Source: Bacteroidetes bacterium GWA2_40_15 (lineage in GTDB: Bacteria; Bacteroidota; Bacteroidia; Bacteroidales; VadinHA17). From it: a stretch of DNA of 64,000 nucleotides. Below the pieces are notes generated by a model. That model was not told the origin of the DNA. It was given only the letters and a program-made list of their open reading frames with translations, and made no database searches. The stretch covers positions 1 to 64,000 of the forward strand of contig MENI01000026.1 of assembly GCA_001768195.1 (NCBI GenBank), in the 5' to 3' direction. The position numbers were made by a program, and so were the translations under genes. Shown here piece by piece: positions 1 to 7,921 of the stretch. Within the stretch, counting starts at the first letter, position 1, and each line of letters opens with the position of its first letter.

Positions 1-84
1 CGCAAACATGAACTATTCAGGAGAAAAATTCAGGACAACCTCGATATGCTGATGGTTTATGGCTATGTTTATCAATCTTCTTAA
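1..84 (+). CDS. 3' end of an unidentified gene (partial)
   Basis: Frame 1 is open from the window edge to a TAA at 82-84 and reads as 27 charged and aromatic residues ending in VYQSS. This looks like the C-terminus of a real protein cut off by the window start, but the piece is too short to place in a family. No convincing gene follows until 339. Whether it is coding at all is uncertain. Confidence 0.35.
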   Translation, partial: RKHELFRRKIQDNLDMLMVYGYVYQSS

Positions 85-338
85 AAGTATGAATCTTTCA
101 CCACATGCTGTACCGGCAAGTAATGTTTGCTTTGTCCGGTCACAACGCGAAAGAAATATTTCTGAAAAACTCTTTGAATATGCTGAACTTTGTTGGCCAC
201 TTCATGAAAGGTAGTTCAACGATGGTGTTCACAGGTGGTGGAAGGGGATTGAACAATGATTCGTTTAATACGGTACGAATAAGCCTGGTAGCCTATTAGC
301 CAATATTGGCTCTGCGCTCTCTGCTAAAAAAACAATAA

Positions 339-2480
339 ATGATGAAAAAATTATTCGCAATTATTTATGGTGTATTGCTTTACGTTTCACTGCCTGCACA
401 ATCTTTTGAATGGGGAACCGCGAAGCCTGAGGAAGCTGGATTCTCATCCGGGAAGATGAATATCATGAGGGACTCGCTTGCCGCACACGGCACGGTAATG
501 TTCCTGGTGATCCGGAATGACAAGATCGTAATGGAATGGTTTGCCCCGGGATGGGATAAAACCAGACAGCATTATACTGCGTCCCTTTCGAAAGCTCTTG
601 TTGGGGGAATGTCACTTCTTGTTGCGATTAATGATGGGAGACTGAAGGCTGACGATCCTGCCTGCAAATATATTACGGAATGGAAAAATAATCCCTTGAA
701 ATCACAGATAACCATTCGCCATCTTGCCACGCACAGTTCGGGTGTTGAGGATGCCGAGCTGAACGATAAGGACATTGAATATATTAAGGCAAACGGGATC
801 GTCATGAAGGACAAACATATGGATCTCCCGGGCTGGAAAGGTCAATTCTGGAGACAGGATCCGGATCCATTTACCATATCAAGGGATTCAGCACCGGTAA
901 TTTTTACACCGGGGACATCCTTCCGGTATTCAAATCCGGGGATGGCACTGCTTTCGTATGCAATTACATCAAGCTACCGGGGAACAGGTGTAAAGGATAT
1001 AAGGTCCCTGTTGGCAGAGAGAGTATTCAAGCCTATCGGGATCAAAGATAATGAATGGAGTATTGGCTATGGGAAGACTTACAATATCAGCGGACTGAAT
1101 ATTGTCCCCAACTGGGGCGGCGGAAATTTCACCCCAGGGGCGACGGCACGCATCGGAAGGCTGATGCTCAGGAAAGGTAACTGGGAGGGTAAACAGCTGC
1201 TGGATTCCGTTTCTGTTGAGACAATGACAAAATGGGCAGGAACACCGGTTCCCGGGAGAAATGAAAAAAGTCCGTTCCCTGGAAGCGGTCTCGCATGGTA
1301 CACGAACTTCGACGGAGTCTGGCAAAAGGCACCCAGAGACCTGTTCTCTGGCCATGGCGCAGGTAACCAGACGCTTATAGTAATACCCAGCCTGAATATA
1401 ATTATTGTTCGTAATGGTGCTGACATGTACAACCCGGGTGAAGGAAGCTTTTATGGTATTGAGAAATACCTGGTCAACCTGCTGATGGATGCGCTCGTGG
1501 ATCCCCCATATCCAAAAAGTGATTTCATCAGTGATGTGAAATTTGATCCCGCAAGCTCAGTTATCCGTAAAGCTGATGGCAGCGACAACTGGCCGTCGAC
1601 ATGGGCTGATGATGACAACATTTATTCTGCCTATGGTGACGGATGGGGATTTGATCCTAAAGTTGAAAAGAAGCTGAGCCTGGGACTGGTGAAGATCAGC
1701 GGGAATCCGCCTGACGTAAGCGGAATGAACGTTCGTTCTGAAACCGGAGAGCAGATTGGTGAGGGCAGGTACGGTAAAAAGGCAAGCGGTATGCTGATGG
1801 TGAACGGTATACTTTATATGTGGATAAGAAATGCCAACCTGAAAGGGGAGGAATCTCAGCTCATGTGGTCCGGAGATCACGGGAAGACATGGATAGAAGC
1901 TGAATGGAAGTTCACGGAAGGATTCGGATGTCCAACATTCCTGAATTTCGGTCAAAATTATAAGGGTGCAAGGGATAACTATGTCTACATCTACTCCTTC
2001 GATGATAAGGATGCCTACGTACCATCCGACCGTATGGTAATGGCAAGGGTAGATAAGAACAGGATCACCGACAGGAATGCATATGAATTTTTCAGTGTAG
2101 CTGATGGAAACGGAAAGTCTGTGTGGACTAAAGACATTTCACAGAGAGGTGCTGTTTTCACCAATCCCGCCAACTGTTACAGGTCGCATGTTACTTACAA
2201 TCCAGGACTTAAAAGATATTTATGGACCCAGATAATTCCGCACAGCACTCACCCGCAGGGTCCACGCTTCCAGGGAGGTTTTGGCATCTATGAAAGCGCC
2301 AATCCCTGGGGACCATGGAGAACTGTCTATTTCACAAAAGAATGGGATATGGGTCCCGGAGAAAGCGCGTCCATCCCAACCAAATGGATGAGCAAGGACG
2401 GGAAGATATGCTGGTTGTTATTTTCAGGTGATGATTGCTTTTCATTAAGGAAAGTAGAATTTTTAACGGAAGGTAGATGA
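339..2480 (+). CDS. Exported serine hydrolase (class C beta-lactamase fold) fused to a DUF4185-like domain
   Basis: The 713-residue protein starts with a signal peptide (about residues 1-20, ending LPAQS). Residues ~25-390 are a beta-lactamase/PBP4-type serine hydrolase. The nucleophile motif SLSK is at 82-85, a YSN motif follows the ~185-210 region, and SGHGAG stands in for the KTG box. Enzymes of this class hydrolyse amide or ester bonds in the periplasm and are often esterases or D-amino-acid peptidases rather than resistance enzymes. Residues ~400-713 resemble DUF4185, a sialidase-like beta-propeller (SGDHGKTW, YIYSFDDKDAY). The fusion suggests a secreted enzyme acting on a carbohydrate-linked substrate, which is inference. 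Two adjacent ATGs (339 and 342) could both start it. It appears to be a single-gene unit with no clear promoter motif. Confidence 0.8.
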   Translation: MMKKLFAIIYGVLLYVSLPAQSFEWGTAKPEEAGFSSGKMNIMRDSLAAHGTVMFLVIRNDKIVMEWFAPGWDKTRQHYTASLSKALVGGMSLLVAINDGRLKADDPACKYITEWKNNPLKSQITIRHLATHSSGVEDAELNDKDIEYIKANGIVMKDKHMDLPGWKGQFWRQDPDPFTISRDSAPVIFTPGTSFRYSNPGMALLSYAITSSYRGTGVKDIRSLLAERVFKPIGIKDNEWSIGYGKTYNISGLNIVPNWGGGNFTPGATARIGRLMLRKGNWEGKQLLDSVSVETMTKWAGTPVPGRNEKSPFPGSGLAWYTNFDGVWQKAPRDLFSGHGAGNQTLIVIPSLNIIIVRNGADMYNPGEGSFYGIEKYLVNLLMDALVDPPYPKSDFISDVKFDPASSVIRKADGSDNWPSTWADDDNIYSAYGDGWGFDPKVEKKLSLGLVKISGNPPDVSGMNVRSETGEQIGEGRYGKKASGMLMVNGILYMWIRNANLKGEESQLMWSGDHGKTWIEAEWKFTEGFGCPTFLNFGQNYKGARDNYVYIYSFDDKDAYVPSDRMVMARVDKNRITDRNAYEFFSVADGNGKSVWTKDISQRGAVFTNPANCYRSHVTYNPGLKRYLWTQIIPHSTHPQGPRFQGGFGIYESANPWGPWRTVYFTKEWDMGPGESASIPTKWMSKDGKICWLLFSGDDCFSLRKVEFLTEGR

Positions 2481-2680
2481 GATTTTGGAAATATGGCAGC
2501 TTTCTATTAATGGAATCAGAATATTTCATAGGCTCCAGGCACAAACCTCCCTGCCGTATAAATGGTTTCAAAGACTCTCGATTTACTCTCGATTATAAGC
2601 TAAATTCAATACATATAATCGATAGGGGTATATAATCAGAAACCGCCCATATTGTTGGTTATAAGCGGTTCTGATATGGT

Positions 2681-2703
2681 TTAACTATTCGGGGAATAGT
2701 TAA
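2681..2703. repeat. Perfect 10-bp inverted repeat
   Basis: ttaactattc and gaatagttaa flank a 3-nt ggg loop. The hairpin sits between the serine hydrolase and the partial tRNA copy. It has no T-tract on either side, so it is not a typical terminator. The rest of 2481-2680 holds no gene that I can recognise. Confidence 0.5.
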
Positions 2704-2712
2704 GGGGGCGAC

Positions 2713-2739
2713 TTTAGTTGACCCACCAGGTTTCGAACC
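2713..2739 (-). repeat. Duplicate of the tRNA-Gln 3' end (copy 1)
   Basis: These 27 bases are identical to 2853-2879, which cover the T-loop, the 3' T-stem, the acceptor 3' strand and a few bases past the end of the intact tRNA-Gln. The two copies are 140 bp apart and in the same orientation. In this copy the 5' half of the T-stem no longer pairs, so it is not a functional tRNA. Such 3'-end copies are typical of tRNA-targeting integration sites, but no integrase or cargo is present. Confidence 0.7.
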
Positions 2740-2760
2740 GGACCGGGCGTAAAGAAATCT

Positions 2761-2796
2761 AGTGTGAGTGTGAGTGTGAGTGTGAGTGTGAGTGTG
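2761..2796. repeat. Hexanucleotide microsatellite (agtgtg)6
   Basis: Six exact copies of agtgtg run from 2761 to 2796 and then decay into atgtgag. It lies between the two copies of the tRNA 3' end. A run of His-Thr codons on the minus strand here is an artefact of the repeat, not a gene. Confidence 0.9.
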
Positions 2797-2811
2797 ATGT
2801 GAGTTTTGAGA

Positions 2812-2855
2812 AAAAGAGTGAGTTCGCTCACTCTCGCTCACGCACTCACTCTTTT
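2812..2855 (-). terminator. Terminator of tRNA-Gln
   Basis: On the minus strand, just past the tRNA, AAAAGAGTGAGT (2855-2844) pairs perfectly with ACTCACTCTTTT (2823-2812) around a 20-nt loop. The U-rich end continues as TTTTTC. This fits a rho-independent terminator. Its GAGTGAG wording is echoed downstream of tRNA-Arg at 13455-13502. Confidence 0.7.
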
Positions 2856-2857
2856 AG

Positions 2858-2930
2858 TTGACCCACCAGGTTTCGAACCTGGACTCTTCAGAACCAAAAT
2901 CTGACGTGTTGCCAATTACACCATGGGTCA
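2858..2930 (-). tRNA. tRNA-Gln (anticodon TTG)
   Basis: Read on the minus strand, the acceptor strands TGACCCA (2930-2924) and TGGGTCA (2865-2859) pair over 7 bp with discriminator A at 2858. The anticodon stem TCAGA/TCTGA encloses TTTTGGT, giving anticodon TTG. The T-arm is CCAGG-TTCGAAA-CCTGG. No CCA is encoded. The 3' part is duplicated at 2713-2739. Confidence 0.95.
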
Positions 2931-2949
2931 GTGCCGGTAAATCGAGCTG

Positions 2950-2957
2950 CAAAAATA
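2950..2957 (-). promoter_or_regulatory. -7 promoter element of tRNA-Gln
   Basis: The minus strand reads TATTTTTG, an exact match to the Bacteroidota -7 consensus TAnnTTTG, about 20 nt before the tRNA 5' end. The same octamer precedes tRNA-Arg. A -33 TTTG at the usual distance is not obvious. Confidence 0.6.
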
Positions 2958-3020
2958 GACTTTTTTTTTAATTGTGACGACTGTCAATGAAATTTGATCG
3001 GTAACTAAGATAAACTCCGG

Positions 3021-3446
3021 TTACTTCCTGGCGGCAAGGACCATCTCATACCTGCCCTTATCCATCTCTTCTACCTCAATCATTGTAAAAGTACTGACCA
3101 CCAGCGACTTGAGAATAAGACCCAGATCCTTCATGTCTTCATCACCTTCTTCATAATACCACGTTATTGTGGCATCCCTGGCAAATTCCTTAACCTGCGA
3201 CATCTCCCTCAGTATTGTATAGATCCATTTCATGGAGGCAGTATTGATATACTCAAACCCCAGGATGATTTTAGTGCTGCCCCGGTACTTTTGAGTATAA
3301 TCTGTAATCCAGGCTTGCAATGGGCGGTAGAAATCCCCCGGATTTTCAGGGATTGATCTTCCCATAATGAATAGCTTACCCGGTTCCAGGATTATCCAGG
3401 GAGTCCTTTTGGAGATTTCTTTAATATATTTTTCCGGATATACCAT
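3021..3446 (-). CDS. SiaC-family (DUF1987) regulatory phosphoprotein
   Basis: The product is about 141 residues from the chosen ATG. The frame is open to 3494, but the extra 16 residues are hydrophobic and lie outside the family, which normally begins just before the K/RTP motif. Recognisable parts are GRSIPENP (29-36), the FYRPLQAW helix, and FEYINTAS (64-71). Thr69 there matches the threonine phosphorylated in SiaC. In Pseudomonas, SiaC is switched by a kinase (SiaB) and a SpoIIE-type phosphatase (SiaA) and activates a diguanylate cyclase. Neither partner is adjacent here, although two SpoIIE-type phosphatases lie elsewhere in this window (10047 and 28866). Family assignment is good; the pathway is inferred. 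Confidence 0.75.
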   Translation of the reverse strand: MVYPEKYIKEISKRTPWIILEPGKLFIMGRSIPENPGDFYRPLQAWITDYTQKYRGSTKIILGFEYINTASMKWIYTILREMSQVKEFARDATITWYYEEGDEDMKDLGLILKSLVVSTFTMIEVEEMDKGRYEMVLAARK

Positions 3447-3507
3447 CCCACTTAAAATCAAAATATGATAAACAGCCTGAAGAAACAAATCCAATAAACA
3501 ACAATTT

Positions 3508-3528
3508 CAGGATTTTACTAAAATCCTG
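3508..3528. repeat. 21-bp palindrome between two regulatory genes
   Basis: caggatttta and taaaatcctg flank a single c, a perfect 10-bp inverted repeat. It lies between the ribbon-helix-helix gene and the SiaC-like gene, about 62 bp upstream of the latter's ATG. There is no following T-tract in either direction, so an operator is as likely as a terminator. Confidence 0.5.
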
Positions 3529-3569
3529 CCATGTAAAATTAGAAAAAGAAGACTATTTTCCAAATGCTA

Positions 3570-3812
3570 TCAGGAAACATTCTGATTAAAGAGAGTCGGT
3601 TCATTCTCCTCCCATAGAGTAGGATGCTCTTCTTCAAACCTTTTAATGATTGCTTTCATTATAGTTTCCCTAAGAAATTCAGACTTGTTTTTCACCCTGT
3701 ACCTGTTGCAAAAGATGCCCAGTGCCCTCATCTCCCTTTGATTGAGCATAAGTGATAAGCGGTTGTTTCTCCGCAGTCTTTCCTCTTTGTAAACTATTTT
3801 TCGTCCTTCCAT
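3570..3812 (-). CDS. Small ribbon-helix-helix-like protein
   Basis: An 80-residue basic protein with a pattern typical of MetJ/Arc/CopG DNA-binding folds. A short beta strand (RLSLML) is followed by helix REMRALGIFCNRY and a second helix starting KSEFLRETIMKAI. An in-frame TTG lies one codon before the ATG at 3812; the ATG is preferred. No toxin or relaxase gene is adjacent. It precedes the SiaC-like gene on the same strand with ~120 bp between them, and the 21-bp palindrome at 3508-3528 in that gap could be its operator (speculative). Confidence 0.55.
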   Translation of the reverse strand: MEGRKIVYKEERLRRNNRLSLMLNQREMRALGIFCNRYRVKNKSEFLRETIMKAIIKRFEEEHPTLWEENEPTLFNQNVS

Positions 3813-3887
3813 CAATGAAGCTTCAGAAAGCTAAATTATAAAAAGAGAGCATGAGGAAAGAAGCTGTATCTGCAGAGTTTTTAACAC

Positions 3888-3923
3888 AAAAAAATCAGCC
3901 AGTCTTTAACCAACTGGCTGATT
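3888..3923 (-). terminator. Rho-independent terminator of the aldolase gene
   Basis: On the minus strand AATCAGCCAGT pairs perfectly with ACTGGCTGATT around a 9-nt loop and is followed by a run of seven T (complement of 3888-3894). It lies 76 bp past the aldolase stop. Between them, 3962-3993 is a degenerate 16-bp tandem pair (ttgcgccattgtgccc and ttgcgccgttgtgcct). Confidence 0.8.
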
Positions 3924-3999
3924 GATATTTAGCTTATTCAAAACTTTATTAAATCCACCCGTTGCGCCATTGTGCCCTTGCGCCGTTGTGCCTTTATTC

Positions 4000-4971
4000 C
4001 TACGCCTTCCCTGCACTGCCAAGTACACTGACCACCTTATGCTTATAGAGCTCTTTCAGCTTATCCCTTGCAGGTCCGAGGTAATTACGCGGGTCAAACT
4101 CACCCGGTTTTTCGGCAAATACCTTACGGATAGCAGCTGTCATTGCAAGACGCCCGTCGCTGTCGATATTGATCTTGCATACTGCTGATGAGGCGGCCCT
4201 TCTTAACTGGTCTTCAGATACACCGGCAGTATTTTCCATTTTACCGCCATATTTGTTGATCTCATCAACAATTTCCTGAGGCACTGAGGATGCCCCATGA
4301 AGGACAATAGGGAATCCGGGGATACGTCTTTCACACTCTTCAAGAATATCAAAGCGAAGCGGAGGAGGAAGCTGGCCGGGAGCAACCTTGAACTTGAAGG
4401 CGCCATGAGAAGTTCCGATTGAAATAGCCAGCGAATCAACTCCTGTTTTTTTCACAAAGTCTTCAACCTCTTCAGGCCTGGTATATGATGTGTGATCTGA
4501 TGAAACCTCATCCTCGATACCGGCTAAAACACCCAGTTCACCCTCAACTGTAACATCATGCTTATGTGCAAACTCGACAACCTGTTTTGTTAATTTCACG
4601 TTCTCCTCATATGGAAAATGTGAACCATCGATCATTACGGATGAGAAGCCCGTTTCGATGCAAGCCTTGCATGTTTCAAATGTATCGCCGTGATCGAGAT
4701 GCAATACGATCGGAATTGCATATCCGAGTTCCTTTGCATATTCAACTGCACCTTTGGCCAGGAACTGCAATAAGGTCTGGTTTGCATATTTGCGTGCGCC
4801 TTTTGATACCTGAAGTATCACCGGGGATTTCGTCTCAACACAGGCGCTGATAATTGCCTGAAGCTGTTCGAGATTATTGAAGTTAAATGCAGGAATAGCA
4901 TACCCGCCTTTTACTGCTTTCCTGAATAATTCTCTTGAGTTTACTAATCCTAATTCTTTATAATGTAGCAT
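4000..4971 (-). CDS. fbaA: Class II fructose-bisphosphate aldolase
   Basis: Cleaves fructose 1,6-bisphosphate to dihydroxyacetone phosphate and glyceraldehyde 3-phosphate in glycolysis, and runs in reverse in gluconeogenesis, using zinc. The 323-residue protein shows the class II metal-binding region HLDHGD, the DGSHFPYEEN segment, EGELGVLAG with the catalytic glutamate, and the phosphate-binding SIGTSHG and LHGASS loops. The ATG at 4971 (MLHYKELGLV) fits the family N-terminus; the frame continues 9 codons upstream but the extra residues are not expected. The gene stands alone with its own terminator at 3888-3923. Length and motifs are complete. Confidence 0.93.
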   Translation of the reverse strand: MLHYKELGLVNSRELFRKAVKGGYAIPAFNFNNLEQLQAIISACVETKSPVILQVSKGARKYANQTLLQFLAKGAVEYAKELGYAIPIVLHLDHGDTFETCKACIETGFSSVMIDGSHFPYEENVKLTKQVVEFAHKHDVTVEGELGVLAGIEDEVSSDHTSYTRPEEVEDFVKKTGVDSLAISIGTSHGAFKFKVAPGQLPPPLRFDILEECERRIPGFPIVLHGASSVPQEIVDEINKYGGKMENTAGVSEDQLRRAASSAVCKINIDSDGRLAMTAAIRKVFAEKPGEFDPRNYLGPARDKLKELYKHKVVSVLGSAGKA

Positions 4972-5235
4972 AATACTTGGTTTTAAAATGAGTCGCACAA
5001 GTTAGCTATTTTAGGTGGTGCCGCAAAATATTTTGTTATAATTTGACCTTTGCAGGAACATTTTAAATCAACTCATGTGAAAAATCATTTAAAAATTTTA
5101 AGATATTGCCTATCTTCGTCAGCTTATTTTGAAAACTGTTGTTTACTGTAGAAGTGAAATGTCTGTGAAGTACCCCTGAGTTTTGAAGTAAATTTCAGGT
5201 AATTCAGATTTGTTTAGCAAACAAAATATCCTTAT

Positions 5236-6618
5236 ATGAAAAAGTGCTTATTATTGTTATTCCTGATTTTACCAGCATCCCGGGGATTTATTTACTCCCA
5301 GCAGAAGGTCTGGACACTTGATGAATGTATCTACTATGCAATTGATAATAACATCCAGATAAAACAGCAGGATCTTCAGACCCAATATCAGAAGAACTCC
5401 CTCGATCTTTCAAAGTTCAGGCTTCTTCCCACTCTTTCCGGTTCTGCTACACAAAACTATTCCTGGGGCCGTTCGCTTGATCAGACAACTTACAGGTACA
5501 CGGAAGATCAGAAAGTGATTTCCAATAACTTCTATGTCGGCGGCAGCATGAACCTGTTCAATGGACTGCAGAATTACAACACAATTAAAAAATATGAATA
5601 TGAACTCTTTGCCGGACAACAGGATCTTGAGAATATAAAGGAGAATATTGCACTGACTGTTGCTCTGAATTATCTGCAGATACTTCTTAATAAGGAGCTT
5701 GTCACCGCAACAAATGAACAGCTTCAGATAACACTTCAGCAGATTGAAAAAACAAGAAAACTTGTTGATGCCGGCAGCGCTGCACGTGGAAATCTTCTTC
5801 AGATTGAAGCCCAGGCTGCGCAGGAAGAAGTTCAGCTCATTAACGTCAAAAATCAACTTGATCTTTCATATCTCGATATCAGCCAGCTTCTTGAACTCAA
5901 AACACCTGAAGGGTTTGAGGTGGTAGTTCCTCCGATAAGCATTGATACAAATGCCATTGTGGGCGAAACGGTTGATGAAATATTTCAAATTGCCATTGGG
6001 GCAAGGCCAAGCATAAAAAGCCCTGAACTGATGCTCACAGCAAGTGAATATGATCTCAAAATCGCAAAAGGATCCAGAAGTCCCCGCATCTCCCTGAACC
6101 ATTCATTAACAACCGGCTATTCAGATGTCCGTCAGAAAGTTCTTGGAATCGACCCGGCATCGCTGGAAGTCATATATGGTGACTATCCGTTCAACGAACA
6201 GTTTAAAGACAACAGAAGCCTGGCGCTGGGGTTTACCCTGAGTGTCCCGATCCTTAACGGATGGCAGGTTAATAAGAATATAGCAAATTCAAGAATCAGT
6301 ATAGAGAACAGCAGGTATGCACTCGACGGGGCTAAGAAACAGCTTTATAAAAATATCCAGCAGTCTTATGCCGATGCTTCTGCAGCATTGAAAAAGTACA
6401 CAGCCAGTCAAAAAGCTGTGACTTCCATGGAAGAATCTTTCCGCTATACAGAACAGAAATTCAATGTAGGACTGGTCACCCCGGTTGACTATAACGCCTC
6501 AAAAAGCCAGCTCCTGCAGGCTCAGTCTGATCTTGCCCAGGCAAAGTATGAATATATCTTTAAAACAAAAGTCCTTGATTTTTACAGAGGAATCCCGTTA
6601 AGCCTTAATAATAACTAA
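5236..6618 (+). CDS. TolC-family outer-membrane efflux protein
   Basis: The 460-residue protein has a signal peptide (residues ~1-22, ending IYSQQ) followed by the two TolC half-repeats. Long alpha-helical hairpins (DLENIKENIALTVALNYLQIL; EEVQLINVKNQLDLSYLDISQLLEL) alternate with strands such as NLFNGLQNYNTI and SVPILNGWQV. TolC trimers form the outer-membrane and periplasmic exit duct of tripartite export systems. The adaptor gene starts 20 bp downstream, so the two are surely co-transcribed. No inner-membrane pump follows; the next gene is tsaB. Confidence 0.9.
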   Translation: MKKCLLLLFLILPASRGFIYSQQKVWTLDECIYYAIDNNIQIKQQDLQTQYQKNSLDLSKFRLLPTLSGSATQNYSWGRSLDQTTYRYTEDQKVISNNFYVGGSMNLFNGLQNYNTIKKYEYELFAGQQDLENIKENIALTVALNYLQILLNKELVTATNEQLQITLQQIEKTRKLVDAGSAARGNLLQIEAQAAQEEVQLINVKNQLDLSYLDISQLLELKTPEGFEVVVPPISIDTNAIVGETVDEIFQIAIGARPSIKSPELMLTASEYDLKIAKGSRSPRISLNHSLTTGYSDVRQKVLGIDPASLEVIYGDYPFNEQFKDNRSLALGFTLSVPILNGWQVNKNIANSRISIENSRYALDGAKKQLYKNIQQSYADASAALKKYTASQKAVTSMEESFRYTEQKFNVGLVTPVDYNASKSQLLQAQSDLAQAKYEYIFKTKVLDFYRGIPLSLNNN

Positions 6619-6638
6619 ATATAATTACCTTTAATATC

Positions 6639-7898
6639 ATGAAAAACAACAAGATACTGAAGATATTACTTCCATTTGTAGTCGTACTGTTAATCCTGGC
6701 TGTAATAGGTAAGAAACAAGGCTGGTTCGGCAAAGCAGCGATGGTTAAGGTTGCTGTGGAAAATGCCGAAAAACGAACGATTGTTGAGACAATAACTGCA
6801 AATGGAAAAATACAGCCTGAGAAAGAGGTTAAGATAAGCCCTGATGTATCGGGAGAAATCGTGGAACTCACAATCAAAGAAGGGGACCCTGTTGTAAAGG
6901 GGCAGCTTTTGCTCAGAATAAAGCCTGATACATATATTTCTCAGAGAGACAGGTCGATGGCTGCTATAAGCTCGGCAAGGGCCAGGCTTGCTCAGTCGGA
7001 AGCCCAGTTCACACAGGCAGAGCTTTCATTCAGGCGAAACAAGCAGCTGTTTGATGAACAGACAATATCAAAATCAGATTTTGAACAGGCTGAAGCCTCA
7101 TACACAGTAGCCAAAGCTGAGGTCGATGCTGCAAAATATTCTGTTATCAGCTCCGAAGCATCACTGAAGGAGGCCAACGAAAATCTTATAAAAACATCAA
7201 TTTATGCACCGATGTCGGGTACCGTTTCAATGCTCCTGGTTGAACTTGGCGAAAGGGTGGCAGGAACAAATCTTATGGCGGGTACAGAACTGTTGAGAGT
7301 AGCAGACCTCTCAAGGATGGAAGCTCGGGTTGAGGTTAATGAAAATGATATTGTAAGAGTGAAACTGGGAGATACAGCGATTATTGAGGTAGATGCTTAC
7401 CTCGATAAGAAATTCACGGGAGTGGTTACTGAAATAGCCAATTCGGCAAAAACAACCGGAATATCGGCAGACCAGGTCACTAATTTTGATGTTAAGATAC
7501 TGGTTCTTCCCGAATCATATCAGAATCTTATAAAAGATGGTAAGGTCAACCCATTCAGGCCGGGAATGTCTGCTACTGTTGATATTCAGACAGAATCGAA
7601 GGATGATGTGATTGCCATTCCGATACAATCTGTCACAACACGAACAGACACTACAAAAACTTCTGTCAGAAAATCATCTGATGAAATACGAACCCTGGTT
7701 TTTATAACTGACGGGAAGTATGCGCTTGCACGCGATGTCAAAACAGGCATCCAGGATAACAGTTACATTGAGATCATTTCAGGTGTAGAGGAAAATGACA
7801 GGGTAGTCTCAGCACCTTTCAGTGCAATCAGTAAGAAATTATCCGATAGTACCCTGATAGAGATACTTAAGAAAGAAGAGCTCTTTAAAGTGAAATAA
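6639..7898 (+). CDS. HlyD/MacA-type periplasmic adaptor subunit
   Basis: The 419-residue protein has an N-terminal membrane anchor (ILLPFVVVLLILAVIG), then a biotinyl-lipoyl-like segment (KISPDVSGEIVELTIKEGDPVVKGQLLLRI), a coiled-coil hairpin at ~95-185 (RARLAQSEAQFTQAELSFRR), the returning lipoyl half (YAPMSGTVSMLLVELGERV) and beta-barrel and membrane-proximal domains. Such proteins link an inner-membrane ABC or RND pump to TolC. It follows the TolC gene directly. The partner pump is not encoded here, so it must be supplied from elsewhere; the family most resembles adaptors of MacB-type ABC pumps. Confidence 0.88.
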   Translation: MKNNKILKILLPFVVVLLILAVIGKKQGWFGKAAMVKVAVENAEKRTIVETITANGKIQPEKEVKISPDVSGEIVELTIKEGDPVVKGQLLLRIKPDTYISQRDRSMAAISSARARLAQSEAQFTQAELSFRRNKQLFDEQTISKSDFEQAEASYTVAKAEVDAAKYSVISSEASLKEANENLIKTSIYAPMSGTVSMLLVELGERVAGTNLMAGTELLRVADLSRMEARVEVNENDIVRVKLGDTAIIEVDAYLDKKFTGVVTEIANSAKTTGISADQVTNFDVKILVLPESYQNLIKDGKVNPFRPGMSATVDIQTESKDDVIAIPIQSVTTRTDTTKTSVRKSSDEIRTLVFITDGKYALARDVKTGIQDNSYIEIISGVEENDRVVSAPFSAISKKLSDSTLIEILKKEELFKVK

Positions 7899-7921
7899 TT
7901 CAAAAGTATTACTTTCAAAGA

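Noticed and set aside
105-299. 64-codon plus-strand frame before the serine hydrolase gene
   Set aside because: No recognisable family, no ribosome site or promoter, and a composition not clearly coding. It may be chance or a decayed gene.
969-1432. Two overlapping minus-strand frames of 117-128 codons inside the serine hydrolase gene
   Set aside because: They lie opposite a well-supported gene and have no domain pattern.
2659-2841. Minus-strand frame with a long His-Thr run
   Set aside because: It is a translation of the agtgtg microsatellite and of the duplicated tRNA end.
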